Source of the DNA: Paulinella micropora
Lineage: Eukaryota; Cercozoa; Imbricatea; Euglyphida; Paulinellidae
DNA: 64,000 nucleotides
Reading direction: 5' to 3'
Assembly (NCBI GenBank): GCA_019918135.1
Contig: WBZZ01001282.1
Coordinates: 16,001 to 80,000 of the forward strand
This document shows positions 53,221 to 62,544 of this stretch, piece after piece. Position 1 is the first letter of the stretch. Each line of letters begins with the position of its first letter. The position numbers and the translations under genes are program-made. The notes under the pieces are model-generated. The model saw only the letters and a list, made by a program, of their open reading frames with translations. It was not told the origin of the DNA and did no database searches.

Positions 53221-53597
53221 ATGACTACTAAATGCCGAGTATGTGATGCCGTCCTTAAATCCAAAACAGAAGCAGTAATTCACACCGCCCGCACACATAC
53301 TCACCACGACACATTGAAATTTTTGAAGGCTTTGAACGAAGTAATTAACGACCTTATAACAACAACAACCACAGAAAAAACATTGCAGAATATTTCTCAA
53401 ATCAAAATTACTTGACCGCAACAACCCCCGACACCTACGCACAATTAATCAAAATGAAAGACAATCTACAACAACTGCCGAAAACAGAAAAATATAAAGT
53501 AATGTTTGAAGAATATGAAATTGTCTTATATTCCTATATGGACAATATACTGCCAACTATTGACGAAATAATAACAGCCACCACGGCCACAAAATAA
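53221..53597 (+). CDS. Single C2H2-like zinc-finger protein (frameshifted)
   Basis: ATG 53221, preceded by TTTATATAG. The first frame has CRVCDAVLKSKTEAVIHTARTH, matching C-x2-C-x12-H-x4-H, then helical sequence to TGA 53413-53415. Coding continues in another frame from 53412 (TTPDTYAQLIKMKDNLQQLP..., ending TATTATK, TAA 53597). Together about 125 residues with one frameshift. Could be the DNA-binding regulator of the island. Confidence 0.5.
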
Positions 53598-53773
53598 ATT
53601 ATATTAAATTCGTTAGACCGGACCACGGAAACAGCCTTAGCAACTATTTTGTTTTTTCGTTAGTCCAGACCGATACACCGGTTAAGAGCCGAAACCCGAT
53701 CCGCCAGTTTTTGGGCGACGGGACTGCTTTTGGTCTTTGTCCAAAGCAAAAAGCAAAAAGTTGTCCAGACATT

Positions 53774-54091
53774 ATGAGCCAAAACCGCACTATTGTTTCA
53801 CGAAGTGCCCCCGAGACAGATGCCGAAGTTGAACGGCGAATTAAACGGCGGAAAAAATTAAGCAATAACGAGGATGAAATACTGGCTTCACTTGACAAGA
53901 CCAAGGAGGAAATTAAGTCTTTGTCCCATCGAATTATTTCTTTGACCAAAGCGAGAACGAAAAAAGATCAAGAAGTTAAAGCCCTACGGCAGAAATTACG
54001 AGAAGCAAAAGAAATTACAGAAGACATTGATTTCGTTAAGATTTTGGAACTTAAACAGGAGAAAATTACAACGGAAACAAAAAAAAATTAA
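53774..54091 (+). CDS. Coiled-coil protein, 105 aa, AT-rich island
   Basis: ATG 53774 (MSQNRTIVSRSAPETDAEVE), TAA 54091. After a basic patch (RRIKRRKK) it is almost wholly charged helix (DEILASLDKTKEEIKSLSHR, KKDQEVKALRQKLREAKEI). A heptad-type coiled coil is likely. Family unknown. Confidence 0.55.
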   Translation: MSQNRTIVSRSAPETDAEVERRIKRRKKLSNNEDEILASLDKTKEEIKSLSHRIISLTKARTKKDQEVKALRQKLREAKEITEDIDFVKILELKQEKITTETKKN

Positions 54092-54435
54092 GCAATGGAT
54101 CCAACAAGGCTGACACCGAAAAATAGCAGGATTTGGCGAACAGCAATATAAACGAGTTTATCAATTTATTACGAGTGGCGTATTATTTTGACGATGCTTT
54201 AACCAGAGTTGTCAGAGCAATTCCCCCCAGCAATCGCCTAGCACCTATGAAGTTTCCGCGTCTTCGTCTGCCGTCTAATGTGTGTTTTTCAACACACAAA
54301 AAAATTTAATTGAATTTTCTCAAAAGTTTTTAATCAGAAAAAGAAACAGAAAGAAAAAAAGAAACAAAAAGAAGAAAACAAAAACCAAGAAAAATACCAT
54401 TATTCAAAGATTTAATTCAATGCCTTTCTTTTTTT
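54092..54435. other. Spacer of the AT-rich island
   Basis: Degraded-looking AT-rich sequence with an AGAAAAAGAAACAG purine stretch; no gene supported. It separates convergent genes. Confidence 0.5.
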
Positions 54436-55824
54436 TCACTCTGTTCTACTCCGTCTCACTGGTTGAGCTTTTCTGTTTTCGTCTATCAGTTTATAGACCG
54501 CTTTCTTTTTCTCCGTCTGCTTTGCTTCGGGTTGCTTTGCTTCGGTTTGCTTTGTCTCGGGTTGCTTTGCTTCAGTTTGCTTTGCTTCGGGTTGCTTTGC
54601 TTCGGGTTGCTTTGCTTCAGTTGTCTTCTGCTTGGCAAAATTATTCACTATTATGGCCCCAATCCCGCTTAACTTCCTTAATTTAGTATTTGTTATATTC
54701 GGGTTATCATTCCAAATTGTATTTAGCAATCTCATTTTGTCCTCACTGCTTGCTTTTTTCCCCAAGGATTTATATTTGCCATCGTCGTCCTCGTTTTCGC
54801 TTTCACTTTCTGCCCCTTTGATACTCAGACATAAGTATATTTTCCGTTTAATTCTTCCAATTCTGTTTTTATTCCTTCAGCCTTAATTTCCTCGGGGTCT
54901 GCCACATTAACCCACGAAAAACTCGTTAATAAATCGCCGTGTCCTAATACATTGCTTACCCAAGTATTAAAATTTATTGTTTTCGGGTTAGCAAAATTCG
55001 TATATGAAAGGCTCGCGTATAATTTTCTTAACATACTGCTTCTCTGTGTGTAATCTGCCAGCCACGGGAAATGTGTGTAATTCGTTGTTTTTGTCTTTCG
55101 CTAGTTGTCCGTCGTCGTTGATTATTATTTCTTTCTTTTTCTTGAAGTGGTTTCTTATTGCTTCTACTTTCTCGATTATAAATGCAGGAGTAAATAAAAC
55201 AACAGGCCTCTCTGTCCAGTTCTTTTTTTGTCTCTGGTTTCTTCGCTAAATTATCCACTCTCAGCCACGAAGGCTTATCAGGTATTAATTCATAAGTATT
55301 TTTACTGAAAATCTCAACAGGTCTCGCCCCTATTGCTAACATTAAAGCTAACAAATTTAAATAAGGGTCATTACTTAAAATCATTTCGTTCATTTTGCCA
55401 TTACCTCTCTTACATCAATCTGTATTTTTTGTTCGTTTTTTGCTTTGACATCTTTTTTATACCCCTCAACAATTTTTATTCGTTCGTCTTCATTGATATT
55501 GAAATATTTGTCCAATTTACTCATTTCATAAACGTTCTTGCTTTGATTTGGTTTTATTGTTTTTGTTCTTACTTCGCTTAATCCCTGTCTTCTTGAAGTC
55601 GTATTCGGATAAATAATAGCATACTTTGGATAAATAATTTTCATTGCTTTCAGTGCTTCGTCTTCGGTTGTTGTTTTGCTAAATAATAACAAAATAGCAT
55701 TATGAAAAGCCTTTGACTGCTTCGCATCACTCGTGAAAAATTCAGACACCACATTATACATTTTTTGCTCTGTGTCTGCTATGTTCAGTTGCTTGATAAA
55801 TTTTCTGTCATTTTCATTCCACAT
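54436..55824 (-). pseudogene. Telomere resolvase (protelomerase)-like gene, frameshifted
   Basis: ATG 55824-55822. Coding moves through four frames with changes at about 55392 (AAAATGA overlap), 55205, 55060 and 54830. In order: a helical N-terminal domain (about 145 residues); LLALMLAIGARPVEIF with the box I Arg (AGA at 55324-55322); a Lys-rich segment (DNLAKKPETKKELD); SSMLRKLYASLSYTNF with the second Arg; and VLGHGDLLTSFSWVNV with the box II His. The tyrosine expected nine residues after that His is Trp (TGG, 54914-54912). A C-terminal extension has a helix-turn-helix-like NITNTKLRKLSGIGAIIVNNF and EAKQP/EAKQT pentapeptide repeats. Such enzymes cut palindromes and leave hairpin ends. As written the gene cannot make a whole protein. 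Confidence 0.6.
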
Positions 55825-55867
55825 TCTGCTTTGTTGTTGCTTCGCTCGTGTCCCGTGCCCGCAAGTT

Positions 55868-55878
55868 GTATATAAAAC
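55868..55878 (-). promoter_or_regulatory. TATA box of the protelomerase-like gene
   Basis: GTATATAAAAC on the plus strand (GTTTTATATAC on the coding strand) lies about 45-50 bases upstream of ATG 55824, between the gene and the palindrome. Confidence 0.5.
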
Positions 55879-55950
55879 CAGTCCATATTTTTCTCAATAT
55901 GAAAAAAATATTTAATTATTAACTTTTTCTTTTTATTCCTTATGTTTTTT

Positions 55951-56356
55951 ATGATCATTTATGAATAATAGACAAGTCTATATGACATATCATGAAATAA
56001 GCCTCAGAAACACATAAAACATACACGGGAAAACAGAAAACACACACAGAAAAACATTAAAACATACATTTGTTTTTACAAAAATACGACAAACAAAGCA
56101 CACTAAGGCTTATTTAGTCAAAATAACAACAAATCATATTTAAACGAAGTTTGATATATATTTTTTAGAATAAAAAATATGATTTGTTATTTTGACTGAA
56201 TAAGCCTTAGTGTGCTTTGTTTGTCGTATTTTTGTAAAAACAAATGTATGTTTTATGTTTTTCTGTGTGTGTTTTCTGTTTTCCCGTGTATGTTTTATGT
56301 GTTTCTGAGGCTTATTTTATGATATACCATATAGACCTGTCTATTATTGATAAATG

Positions 56357-56361
<5 letters not shown>
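55951..56361. repeat. 411-base near-perfect palindrome
   Basis: Left arm 55951-56141 (191 bases), right arm 56175-56361 (187 bases), loop of 33 bases. Arms differ by two small indels (3 bases and 1 base) and about six substitutions. Landmark sequences are TAAGCCTCAGAAACACATAA and GACAAACAAAGCACACTAAG. The palindrome starts 127 bases upstream of the protelomerase-like ATG and is bordered on the far side by (AT)n. Confidence 0.95.
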
Positions 56362-56406
<45 letters not shown>

Positions 56407-56494
56407 CCTCTCTGTCGCTGTATCTGTCTGTCTGCCTGTCTCTCTCTCTCTCTCTGTCTCTCTGGAGAGAGAGGAGAGAGAGAGAGGAGTAGTA

Positions 56495-56539
<45 letters not shown>

Positions 56540-56540
56540 C

Positions 56541-56607
<67 letters not shown>

Positions 56608-56780
56608 CTACTTTTATTTTAATTTAATACTCTTAATAATTTAATTTTTCATTTTATTAATAATTTGGTCACCATCTACTAGTAGTCAAATCAATAGCTC
56701 TTGAGCTAACGATTTGTATGGATGATCAGAAGTTAAATTTAACTTCATTAAAATTCCAAGGCCTAGGCCTACTAGTAGTA

Positions 56781-56811
<31 letters not shown>

Positions 56812-57392
56812 AGAAACCAAAAGTCGCTTGCATGGAAATACTGTATAATATAGTTCACATGCAACCAAGTACATACTGGCAAGTTGTGAGGGATGAAGAA
56901 TTCGGGTTAAAACATAAATTTAACGCGGTTATGATAGCAAACTCTGCATCATTATCGGGTTATTTTTATCGTTTTTCCCGCTAGCTGAATAAGAAAAACA
57001 GATACTCCTAAAGAAAGAAAGAAAGAAAGAAAAAAAGATATATGTACGTATGCAAATTGCGCATGTATGTATGTTTGTATATTTGTATGTATGTATGTTT
57101 GAGAGAGAGGGAGAGTGAGAGAGAGAGAGACCAAACGCAGCTGGAAGGAGATCGCACTAGGTGTATTTTTTCTTTTTGCGGTTTGTGTGGCGAATCACCA
57201 GGCTTCCCTGCGCCTCGGACAACAGGGTGCGTCGCGGACAACCTCTTTTTCCAATTTTTTGTTTCTGAAAAAAATTGTATTTGGACCTACAGAGTGGTGA
57301 TCCGCAACAAACGAGAGATTTGGCGACAAATCTGAAAACGCGTGGGGCAGATAAACAGTGGGCAACGATAAAAATCAGCGGAAACTTTCACC
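56362..57392. other. Microsatellites and unassigned sequence
   Basis: (AT)n 56358-56404, (GTA)n at 56490-56540, 56578-56608 and 56773-56812, (GA)n 56541-56578, (GAAA)n near 57015, (GTAT)n near 57065-57100. A GTGGTGATCCGCAACAAACG block at 57295 precedes the small spliced ORF. Confidence 0.7.
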
Positions 57393-57534
57393 ATGATATG
57401 GCCAAACAAATGCCTTGATGGTAAGTAAATCAATTTTTCCTCTTTTTTGCTTCCCTCTCTTTCTCTTAGGCGACTTTTCTTTGCCGCGCGCAATACACAT
57501 AAGTTCCGAAGCCTACCAGACCAGTTACAACTAA
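57393..57534 (+). CDS. Small spliced ORF, 30 aa
   Basis: ATG 57393 (MIWPNKCLD), intron 57421-57469 with strong signals (GTAAGT...TTCTCTTAG, 49 bases), exon 2 DFSLPRAIHISSEAYQ to TAA 57534. The intron is convincing; the product may be only part of a longer transcript whose other exons I cannot see. Confidence 0.35.
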
Positions 57535-57549
57535 TACGATAGTTTTGGT

Positions 57550-57652
57550 TTAAGCTTTGTCCGCGCTTTCCTTGATGTCGTCATCCCAGTCGTCTAATAG
57601 TTGTGCCTCCCCTTCATCTTCATAGTCTTGTCTGTCTCTTCTGTCTCTTTTT
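57550..57652 (-). CDS. Acidic terminal exon, partial
   Basis: The minus strand reads RDRQDYEDEGEAQLLDDWDD then DIKESADKA and TAA at 57552-57550. There is no ATG; it is open only back to a TAA near 57652. The acidic, Trp-containing sequence looks coding and may be the last exon of a gene to the right. Confidence 0.3.
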
Positions 57653-58171
57653 TAATGAAATCGCAAGCGAAATTGTACAGGAAGTAAAGTCAGAACTAAG
57701 TCATAAAAGTCGTAGCTATAGTCAGAACTAATTCATGAAAAGCCAACTTAATATACTATAAAACTGTCTCTTTTCTCTTCTCTCTCTCTTCTTCTTGTTC
57801 TTCTTCTTCTTCTTCTTCTTCGTTTTTATTAATATTATATTATAGTTATTAAAATTAATATTTCTGTTTAGATATATTGTGCGGTGATATTAATATTATG
57901 ATGTTATGTTATGTATATATGTTATTGTAAAGGTGTAGTCGTTTATGTGCGGCAGCCCCCCCTCTCTTTTCTTTTCCATCCAGAAGAAGTGAAAGAGAGG
58001 GGAGGGAAGTTGGGAGTGGGCGTGGTTGACCATATACCTCAATTGATTCGGAGAGTTCTTCTTCTTCTTCTTCTTCTTCTTCTTCTTCTTCTTCTTCCTT
58101 CTCATATGTTTTTTTTGGCTGCGTTGTTGTGACAGTAAATGAGTACTTCTTAGAATGATGATGGGGAGGTG
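57653..58171. other. Spacer with CTT repeats
   Basis: (CTT)n at 57789-57822 and 58059-58095, AT-rich in between. No gene. Confidence 0.5.
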
Positions 58172-58380
58172 AATGTTGATTTACCAAAATAGTCTTTATA
58201 AGAATCTAACAAGCTCTTCCTTGCTAGCGTCGTGGTGTGCCTTGCCGCCGTGGTTACTTTGCAAGTACTAGTGAGTGGGACTTCCCTTGTCCGATCATGT
58301 TATTACTGAATGCTGGCAATAGGATGGTAACTGAGGCTTTGTGAATGTTGACTTACTAAAATAGTCTTTATAAGAATGTT
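58172..58380 (+). promoter_or_regulatory. Promoter cassette, copy 1 (with partial duplication)
   Basis: GAATGTTGA.TTAC.AAAATAG followed by TCTTTATAAGAATCTAACAA (TATA-like) and GCTCTTCCTTGCTAGCGTCG. The first part recurs at 58342-58380. The cassette is shared with 60058-60221 and 62342-62544, each ahead of a plus-strand gene. Confidence 0.6.
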
Positions 58381-58527
58381 AGGCGCCCCCCCCCCTCTTC
58401 TCTCCCCTTGCCCCACACCCCCCCCCCCCCCCACCTCCCCCATTTTCGTCCCTCAGTTGAGAAAGGTTTGGAAGAGGGGAGGAGGGGGAGAGGGTCTATT
58501 GCAAAATCATTTATGTTTTTGCAGCAT

Positions 58528-59232
58528 ATGCGACGGTGCCGAGATTCAAGCGACGGGCTGGCCGCCCTGGCTCCGCCGCCCTTGAGGCGCTGTAGGCACA
58601 GCGCCGCTAGCATCAAGATTCATGTGGTAGTGGCCACGTCGGGGCTTGCCGATCGCTATTTGCCAGCGTTGGCCCGTGCAGCCATGGGCGCGGAGGAAAC
58701 CGAGAAGCACAGCTGGCATATCCCTGAGTGCGAAGCAAAATCCCCCGCGCTGGAGGGGCTGAAGCAGCGATTGGCACAGCGCCAGGAGGGGCAGCTTGTT
58801 GCGGCCGAGGGGGGGGAGGCGCGTGTATGGTCGCTGGAGCAGCCTAGAGCCTTTTTAGCACAGCTCAAGCAGGACTTTGAAGTGATTGTGGTAGACGTGG
58901 GGGGCAAGGGGCTGCCTCAGTACATCAGGCGCCTCAGCGACCTGGAGATCCTGTTTAAGCAGCGCGAGCTACCCAATTTTGCGCGGCTGTGTTTTGAGAT
59001 GTTAGGGCCTGGTTGCGATTTGCACACCACTCCCAGCGCAGCGCGCTTGGAGTTTGAACAATGGGTGAAGTTCGGGCGCGCGGTCGCCATCCGCCTGGAT
59101 TCATGGCAAGAGCGTTTCTGTTTGGTGCTAGGGACACAAGGCTCGTCGGCTAGGCTACGACAGCGCGGGCAACCCTTGGCTCTTTTTTTCAAGGCTCGCC
59201 TGTGCTGCCAAACCATACAGAGCTACCTATAA
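58528..59232 (+). CDS. Hypothetical protein, 234 aa
   Basis: ATG 58528 follows a likely splice acceptor (TATGTTTTTGCAG). The protein has alternating strands and helices: SIKIHVVVATSGLADRYLPA, a helical middle (EGLKQRLAQRQEGQLVAA), LKQDFEVIVVDVGGKGLPQY, and a Cys-containing C-terminal part. The VVVATSG and VIVVDVGG patterns suggest a Rossmann-like alpha/beta fold; I cannot name a family. Its TAA (59230-59232) is directly followed by the ATG of the next gene in the same frame. Confidence 0.6.
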   Translation: MRRCRDSSDGLAALAPPPLRRCRHSAASIKIHVVVATSGLADRYLPALARAAMGAEETEKHSWHIPECEAKSPALEGLKQRLAQRQEGQLVAAEGGEARVWSLEQPRAFLAQLKQDFEVIVVDVGGKGLPQYIRRLSDLEILFKQRELPNFARLCFEMLGPGCDLHTTPSAARLEFEQWVKFGRAVAIRLDSWQERFCLVLGTQGSSARLRQRGQPLALFFKARLCCQTIQSYL

Positions 59233-60057
59233 ATGAATCCCCCGAAAGAACCGGGGCCGGTAGTTGAGTCCCAACTGCACGCCGCCGTGTCTCCCGCGCC
59301 GAATTTGCAAGTGCTACAAGAAATCTTGGACAACACTTGCGACCGCGAGTCGTTACGGGAGTGGTTTGAATACCTCTCTGGCTATTTCTTGATAGACATA
59401 CCGAGCCAGCAGATGTCCTCGTTCCCGTTGCCCACGAAGCTTTTGGAGCACACCATCTCGTTCCTAGATGGCCGAGACGTGCTTGCGCTTGGCAGAACCT
59501 CGAAAAATCTGGCTCATCTCAGCGCCGAGGCCTGGGAAAGGGCGGCCAAGCGCCTGGACACGGGTGCGAAAGACCTAGCCACAAAATACACCATGCCCGC
59601 GCGCCACCAACAGCCTAGCGAATGGAACGGGCCTTTAGTGCTCTTTCGCAAATGCATTTTCCGCAATCCCAGGATCCGTGGCAGCTGGAGGGCGTCGGTT
59701 AAAGTTAAGGTAAGCTACGATCAAAAAGAAAAAAGAACAACAGCCGAACCCTCGCTTCACGTGTGGGGGCCCGAAGAACCAAGTATAAAAGTATTCGAAG
59801 CGAGACTGTACGCTTTCAACCAAGAGAGGACGAAGAACAATTTAGAGTGGCGGGTCAGAGAACGCATCAAGCTTTTGGCAGGTGCGAAGACTTATCGCTG
59901 GCTCTCTCAGATTCTGGAGGTAAAGGTGGATTTATCTGCACCTTCAAAAGCAGACGAGCTTACACACTACCGGCCCGATATTTACACAAAGCCAGACGAG
60001 CTTCCGGGCACGCTTGCGTGCCTCCCCGGCCTAGAACCTCCCCTAGCCCCGCGCTAG
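59233..60057 (+). CDS. F-box protein, 274 aa
   Basis: ATG 59233 directly abuts the previous stop, in frame; TAG 60055-60057. Residues about 60-110 form a standard F-box (FPLPTKLLEHTISFLDGRDV, then LALGRTSKNLAHLSAEAWER). The C-terminal part is a mixed domain with WRASVKVKVSYDQKEKR and EARLYAFNQERTKNNLEW, without LRRs. The F-box binds Skp1 in SCF ubiquitin ligases; the target is unknown. The TATA box of the next gene overlaps its stop codon. Confidence 0.7.
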   Translation: MNPPKEPGPVVESQLHAAVSPAPNLQVLQEILDNTCDRESLREWFEYLSGYFLIDIPSQQMSSFPLPTKLLEHTISFLDGRDVLALGRTSKNLAHLSAEAWERAAKRLDTGAKDLATKYTMPARHQQPSEWNGPLVLFRKCIFRNPRIRGSWRASVKVKVSYDQKEKRTTAEPSLHVWGPEEPSIKVFEARLYAFNQERTKNNLEWRVRERIKLLAGAKTYRWLSQILEVKVDLSAPSKADELTHYRPDIYTKPDELPGTLACLPGLEPPLAPR

Positions 60058-60221
60058 TTATAAAAATCTAACAAGCTCTTCCTTGCTAGCGTCGTTGTGT
60101 GCCTTGCCGCCGTGGTGCCTTGCCGCCATCACTACGCCATATCGTCTTCCTCTTTATTTTCCTTAGGAAGAAAGCAGACAGGCATCCTAGCCAAACGCAT
60201 TGGAGATAAGAGAGAGAAAAC
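60058..60221 (+). promoter_or_regulatory. Promoter cassette, copy 2
   Basis: TAGTTATAAAAATCTAACAA, GCTCTTCCTTGCTAGCGTCG, CCTTGCCGCCGTGGTGCC twice in part, then CTCTTTATTTTCCTTAGGAA and GATAAGAGAGAGAAAAC just before ATG 60222. Matches the cassette at 62342-62544 nearly throughout. Confidence 0.65.
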
Positions 60222-61682
60222 ATGGCGGGAAAAATTTACTCCGTGAAGAAGCTAGCGGCAGCCCAAGGCCAGGAAACGTCCAAGCGCCAGTGTGTTGTGC
60301 GGGAGGTACCCTTTGCCCCGTTGCTCACTCTGCACCAGGATTTATGGCCAAGGATCAGAGCCCTGGCCGGGCCCGACATTGCGTCCGCGCTGGCCCTGAC
60401 CTGCAAGGACATGCGGGACCTGGTAGGGAGCCCCACGTTCTGGTGGGACTTCTGGCAGCCGGACTTCAAGCTCGAGCTGCCCGACCATCGAATCATACTC
60501 TTCTGGCTGCACAAATCTACTATCTTGCACAGTCTGGCCATCGAACGCACTGTTCGCGAAAGCGATCTCCGCGCTCTCTCAGGCTTTGCCGTCCGTAAAT
60601 TATCTCTTGCTAACCAGACCAATCAGCTCTGGGGGGGGCTCCTGCAAGCCTTTCTGTCCATCCACAGCCTGACCCTAAGAGATTGCTCTGACATGACGCC
60701 GCTAGCGCAACTGCGCAGCGCCAATTCGCTCCTTTCGTTGAGCATCGAAACGCGTGACCGGGACGCGGACGCCACTCTAGCTCAAATCCTGCCAAGGCTG
60801 ACACGGCTTAAGCGGCTCAGGCTCTGGGGCTGCCCGTACATCACCGATCAGGCACTGCGAGGGCTTAAGGACACCAAGTACCTACGAACGCTCTTCCTGC
60901 AGAACTGCACGCAAATTAAAGGAGAATGCCTAGGGCAGCTGCGCGCGAGGACAACGCTAGCGCTCGAAATGAAACAGCTAACCGACGGGGGACGAAGGGG
61001 GTTAGTAGCGCTTCCCCTGCTCAAGCAACTAAGCCCCGGCCCAATCGCTGACAGCGACCTGGAGCTGCTGTCTCAGATCAAGACGCTGCGCAGCCTGGAC
61101 CTGTCGGATAGTTATGAGATTAAGGGAACCGCGTTGCAAAGTTTGTGGCAGCTTGAGCTTGAGGATCTCAGGCTCAGCCTTACGTTCTGCTCCGACGACC
61201 AGGCGTTAGCCAAGCTTGCCCTTTGCAAGGGGCTCCAAAAACTACAGCTCACCCGTTGCAAACGCCTCACCGACAACGGGCTGGCCTCGCTACAGGCCTG
61301 CAGCTCGCTCAAAAGCCTGTTCCTGCGATCTTGTAGCGGCCTGACCGGTGCGCTAACTTTTCCCGCGCTGCAGGATCTCATCATCATCAAGTGCGCCGAT
61401 ATTACCGACGCGGCCGGCCTGGAACACTGCGGCTCGCTCCGCAAACTAGATGTTGAGGGTTGCAACATGTTAACTTGTACGTGGCTCGTCGGGTTACAGC
61501 ACTGCCGTAGCTACACACTGGAACTACAGTCCTGTCCACACATTACCACGCTAGACCAACTTCAGCATTGCCGCTCGCTGCGCAAGCTCAGCGTGTACAA
61601 TTGCGCCAACGTAACGCGCGAAATGCTCGAAAGGCTGCGGACAAGGAGGCCCAACCTCAAAGTCGATTCACAGTTTGACTAA
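60222..61682 (+). CDS. F-box / LRR protein, 486 aa, intact
   Basis: ATG 60222 to TAA 61682 without interruption. F-box at about residues 28-75 (LLTLHQDLWPRIRALAGPDI, then ALALTCKDMRDLV). About fourteen LRRs follow, many of the Cys type (CPYITDQALRGL, CTQIKGECLGQL, CKRLTDNGLASL, CADITDAAGLEHC), ending NLKVDSQFD. It is the best candidate for the functional ancestor-type architecture of the family. Expected role: substrate receptor of an SCF ubiquitin ligase. It is driven by the reused promoter cassette. Confidence 0.85.
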   Translation: MAGKIYSVKKLAAAQGQETSKRQCVVREVPFAPLLTLHQDLWPRIRALAGPDIASALALTCKDMRDLVGSPTFWWDFWQPDFKLELPDHRIILFWLHKSTILHSLAIERTVRESDLRALSGFAVRKLSLANQTNQLWGGLLQAFLSIHSLTLRDCSDMTPLAQLRSANSLLSLSIETRDRDADATLAQILPRLTRLKRLRLWGCPYITDQALRGLKDTKYLRTLFLQNCTQIKGECLGQLRARTTLALEMKQLTDGGRRGLVALPLLKQLSPGPIADSDLELLSQIKTLRSLDLSDSYEIKGTALQSLWQLELEDLRLSLTFCSDDQALAKLALCKGLQKLQLTRCKRLTDNGLASLQACSSLKSLFLRSCSGLTGALTFPALQDLIIIKCADITDAAGLEHCGSLRKLDVEGCNMLTCTWLVGLQHCRSYTLELQSCPHITTLDQLQHCRSLRKLSVYNCANVTREMLERLRTRRPNLKVDSQFD

Positions 61683-61720
61683 TTCTAACCACGTGCTATA
61701 GCTACAAGAAAAGAGTGTGA

Positions 61721-62199
61721 ATGCAGCAGGCGCGGCTCAGTGACAGATTTGCTAAACCGCCCGACGGCGAGTATGTCGTTCATCAGACCACAGTGGACGT
61801 CGCTGCCGATGCCGCCGTTGCCGCCGCCGCCGCTGCCGAGTCTGCCGTTGCCGCCGCTGCCGCTGCCGAGTCTGCCGTTGCCGCCGCCCAGTCTGCCGTT
61901 GCCGCCGTGGCCGCCGCCGCCGAGTCTGCCGTGGCCGCCGCCCAGTCTGCCGTTGCTGTCTTGCTTTGGCAGCGGCGGCGGCGGCGGCAACGACAGACGC
62001 TCTCGCAGCCGTAGTGCTCTGTTTTGCCGGTGTCGTTCTTTGCAGTGTTGTTATAGTTTTCTGCCTTGGCGCCGTTGCAGGAGCGGAATGCGATCGAAAA
62101 CTTATTTTTTGTATTATGATAAAACTATTTTTCATCCCGGCGCCCCACTTTGCAAACTACTCCATATACTCTGTCCGCAAAAGTGGGGTAGCCAATTGA
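61721..62199 (+). CDS. Ala-rich coil plus membrane segment (frameshifted)
   Basis: ATG 61721 (MQQARLSDRFAKPPDGEYVV) leads into an Ala-rich helix with ESAVAAA repeats, encoded by GCCGCCG-type repeats. A change of frame near 61966 gives DALAAVVLCFAGVVLCSVVI then VFCLGAVAGAECDRKL, one or two membrane spans, to TGA 62199. The alternative Pro-rich frame (LPLPPLPLPSLP) over the same repeat is probably a shadow. Confidence 0.35.
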
Positions 62200-62341
62200 G
62201 TGGGAGTTTAGTGGCATCATTATCCTGCCTTTCCAAAACTTTTCTCCTCCGGTCATGCACTTCGCAAGTACTAGTGAGTGGGAGTTCCCTTGTGCGATTA
62301 TGTTATTACTGAATGCTTACAATAGGATGGTAACTGAGGCT

Positions 62342-62544
62342 TAGTGAATGTTGACTTACTAAAATAGTCTTTATAAGAATCTAATAAGCTCTTCCTTGCT
62401 ACCGTCGTGGTGTGCCTTGCCGCCGTGGTGCCTTGCCGCCATCACTGCGCCATATACACAACGTCTTACTCTTTATTTTCCTTACTAGGAAGAAAGCAGA
62501 CCGACATCCTAGCCAAGCGCATTGGGGATAAGAGATAGAAAAGG
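62342..62544 (+). promoter_or_regulatory. Promoter cassette, copy 3
   Basis: GAATGTTGACTTACTAAAAT, TCTTTATAAGAATCTAATAA, GCTCTTCCTTGCTACCGTCG, CTCTTTATTTTCCTTACTAG, GATAAGAGATAGAAAAGG, then ATG 62545. A further shared stretch to the left (62250-62341, CTTCGCAAGTACTAGTGAG) matches 58260-58341. Confidence 0.65.

Noticed and set aside
57295-57320. Retroviral-type primer-binding site (TGGTGATCCGCAACAAACG)
   Set aside because: No LTR pair, polypurine tract or reverse transcriptase found nearby.
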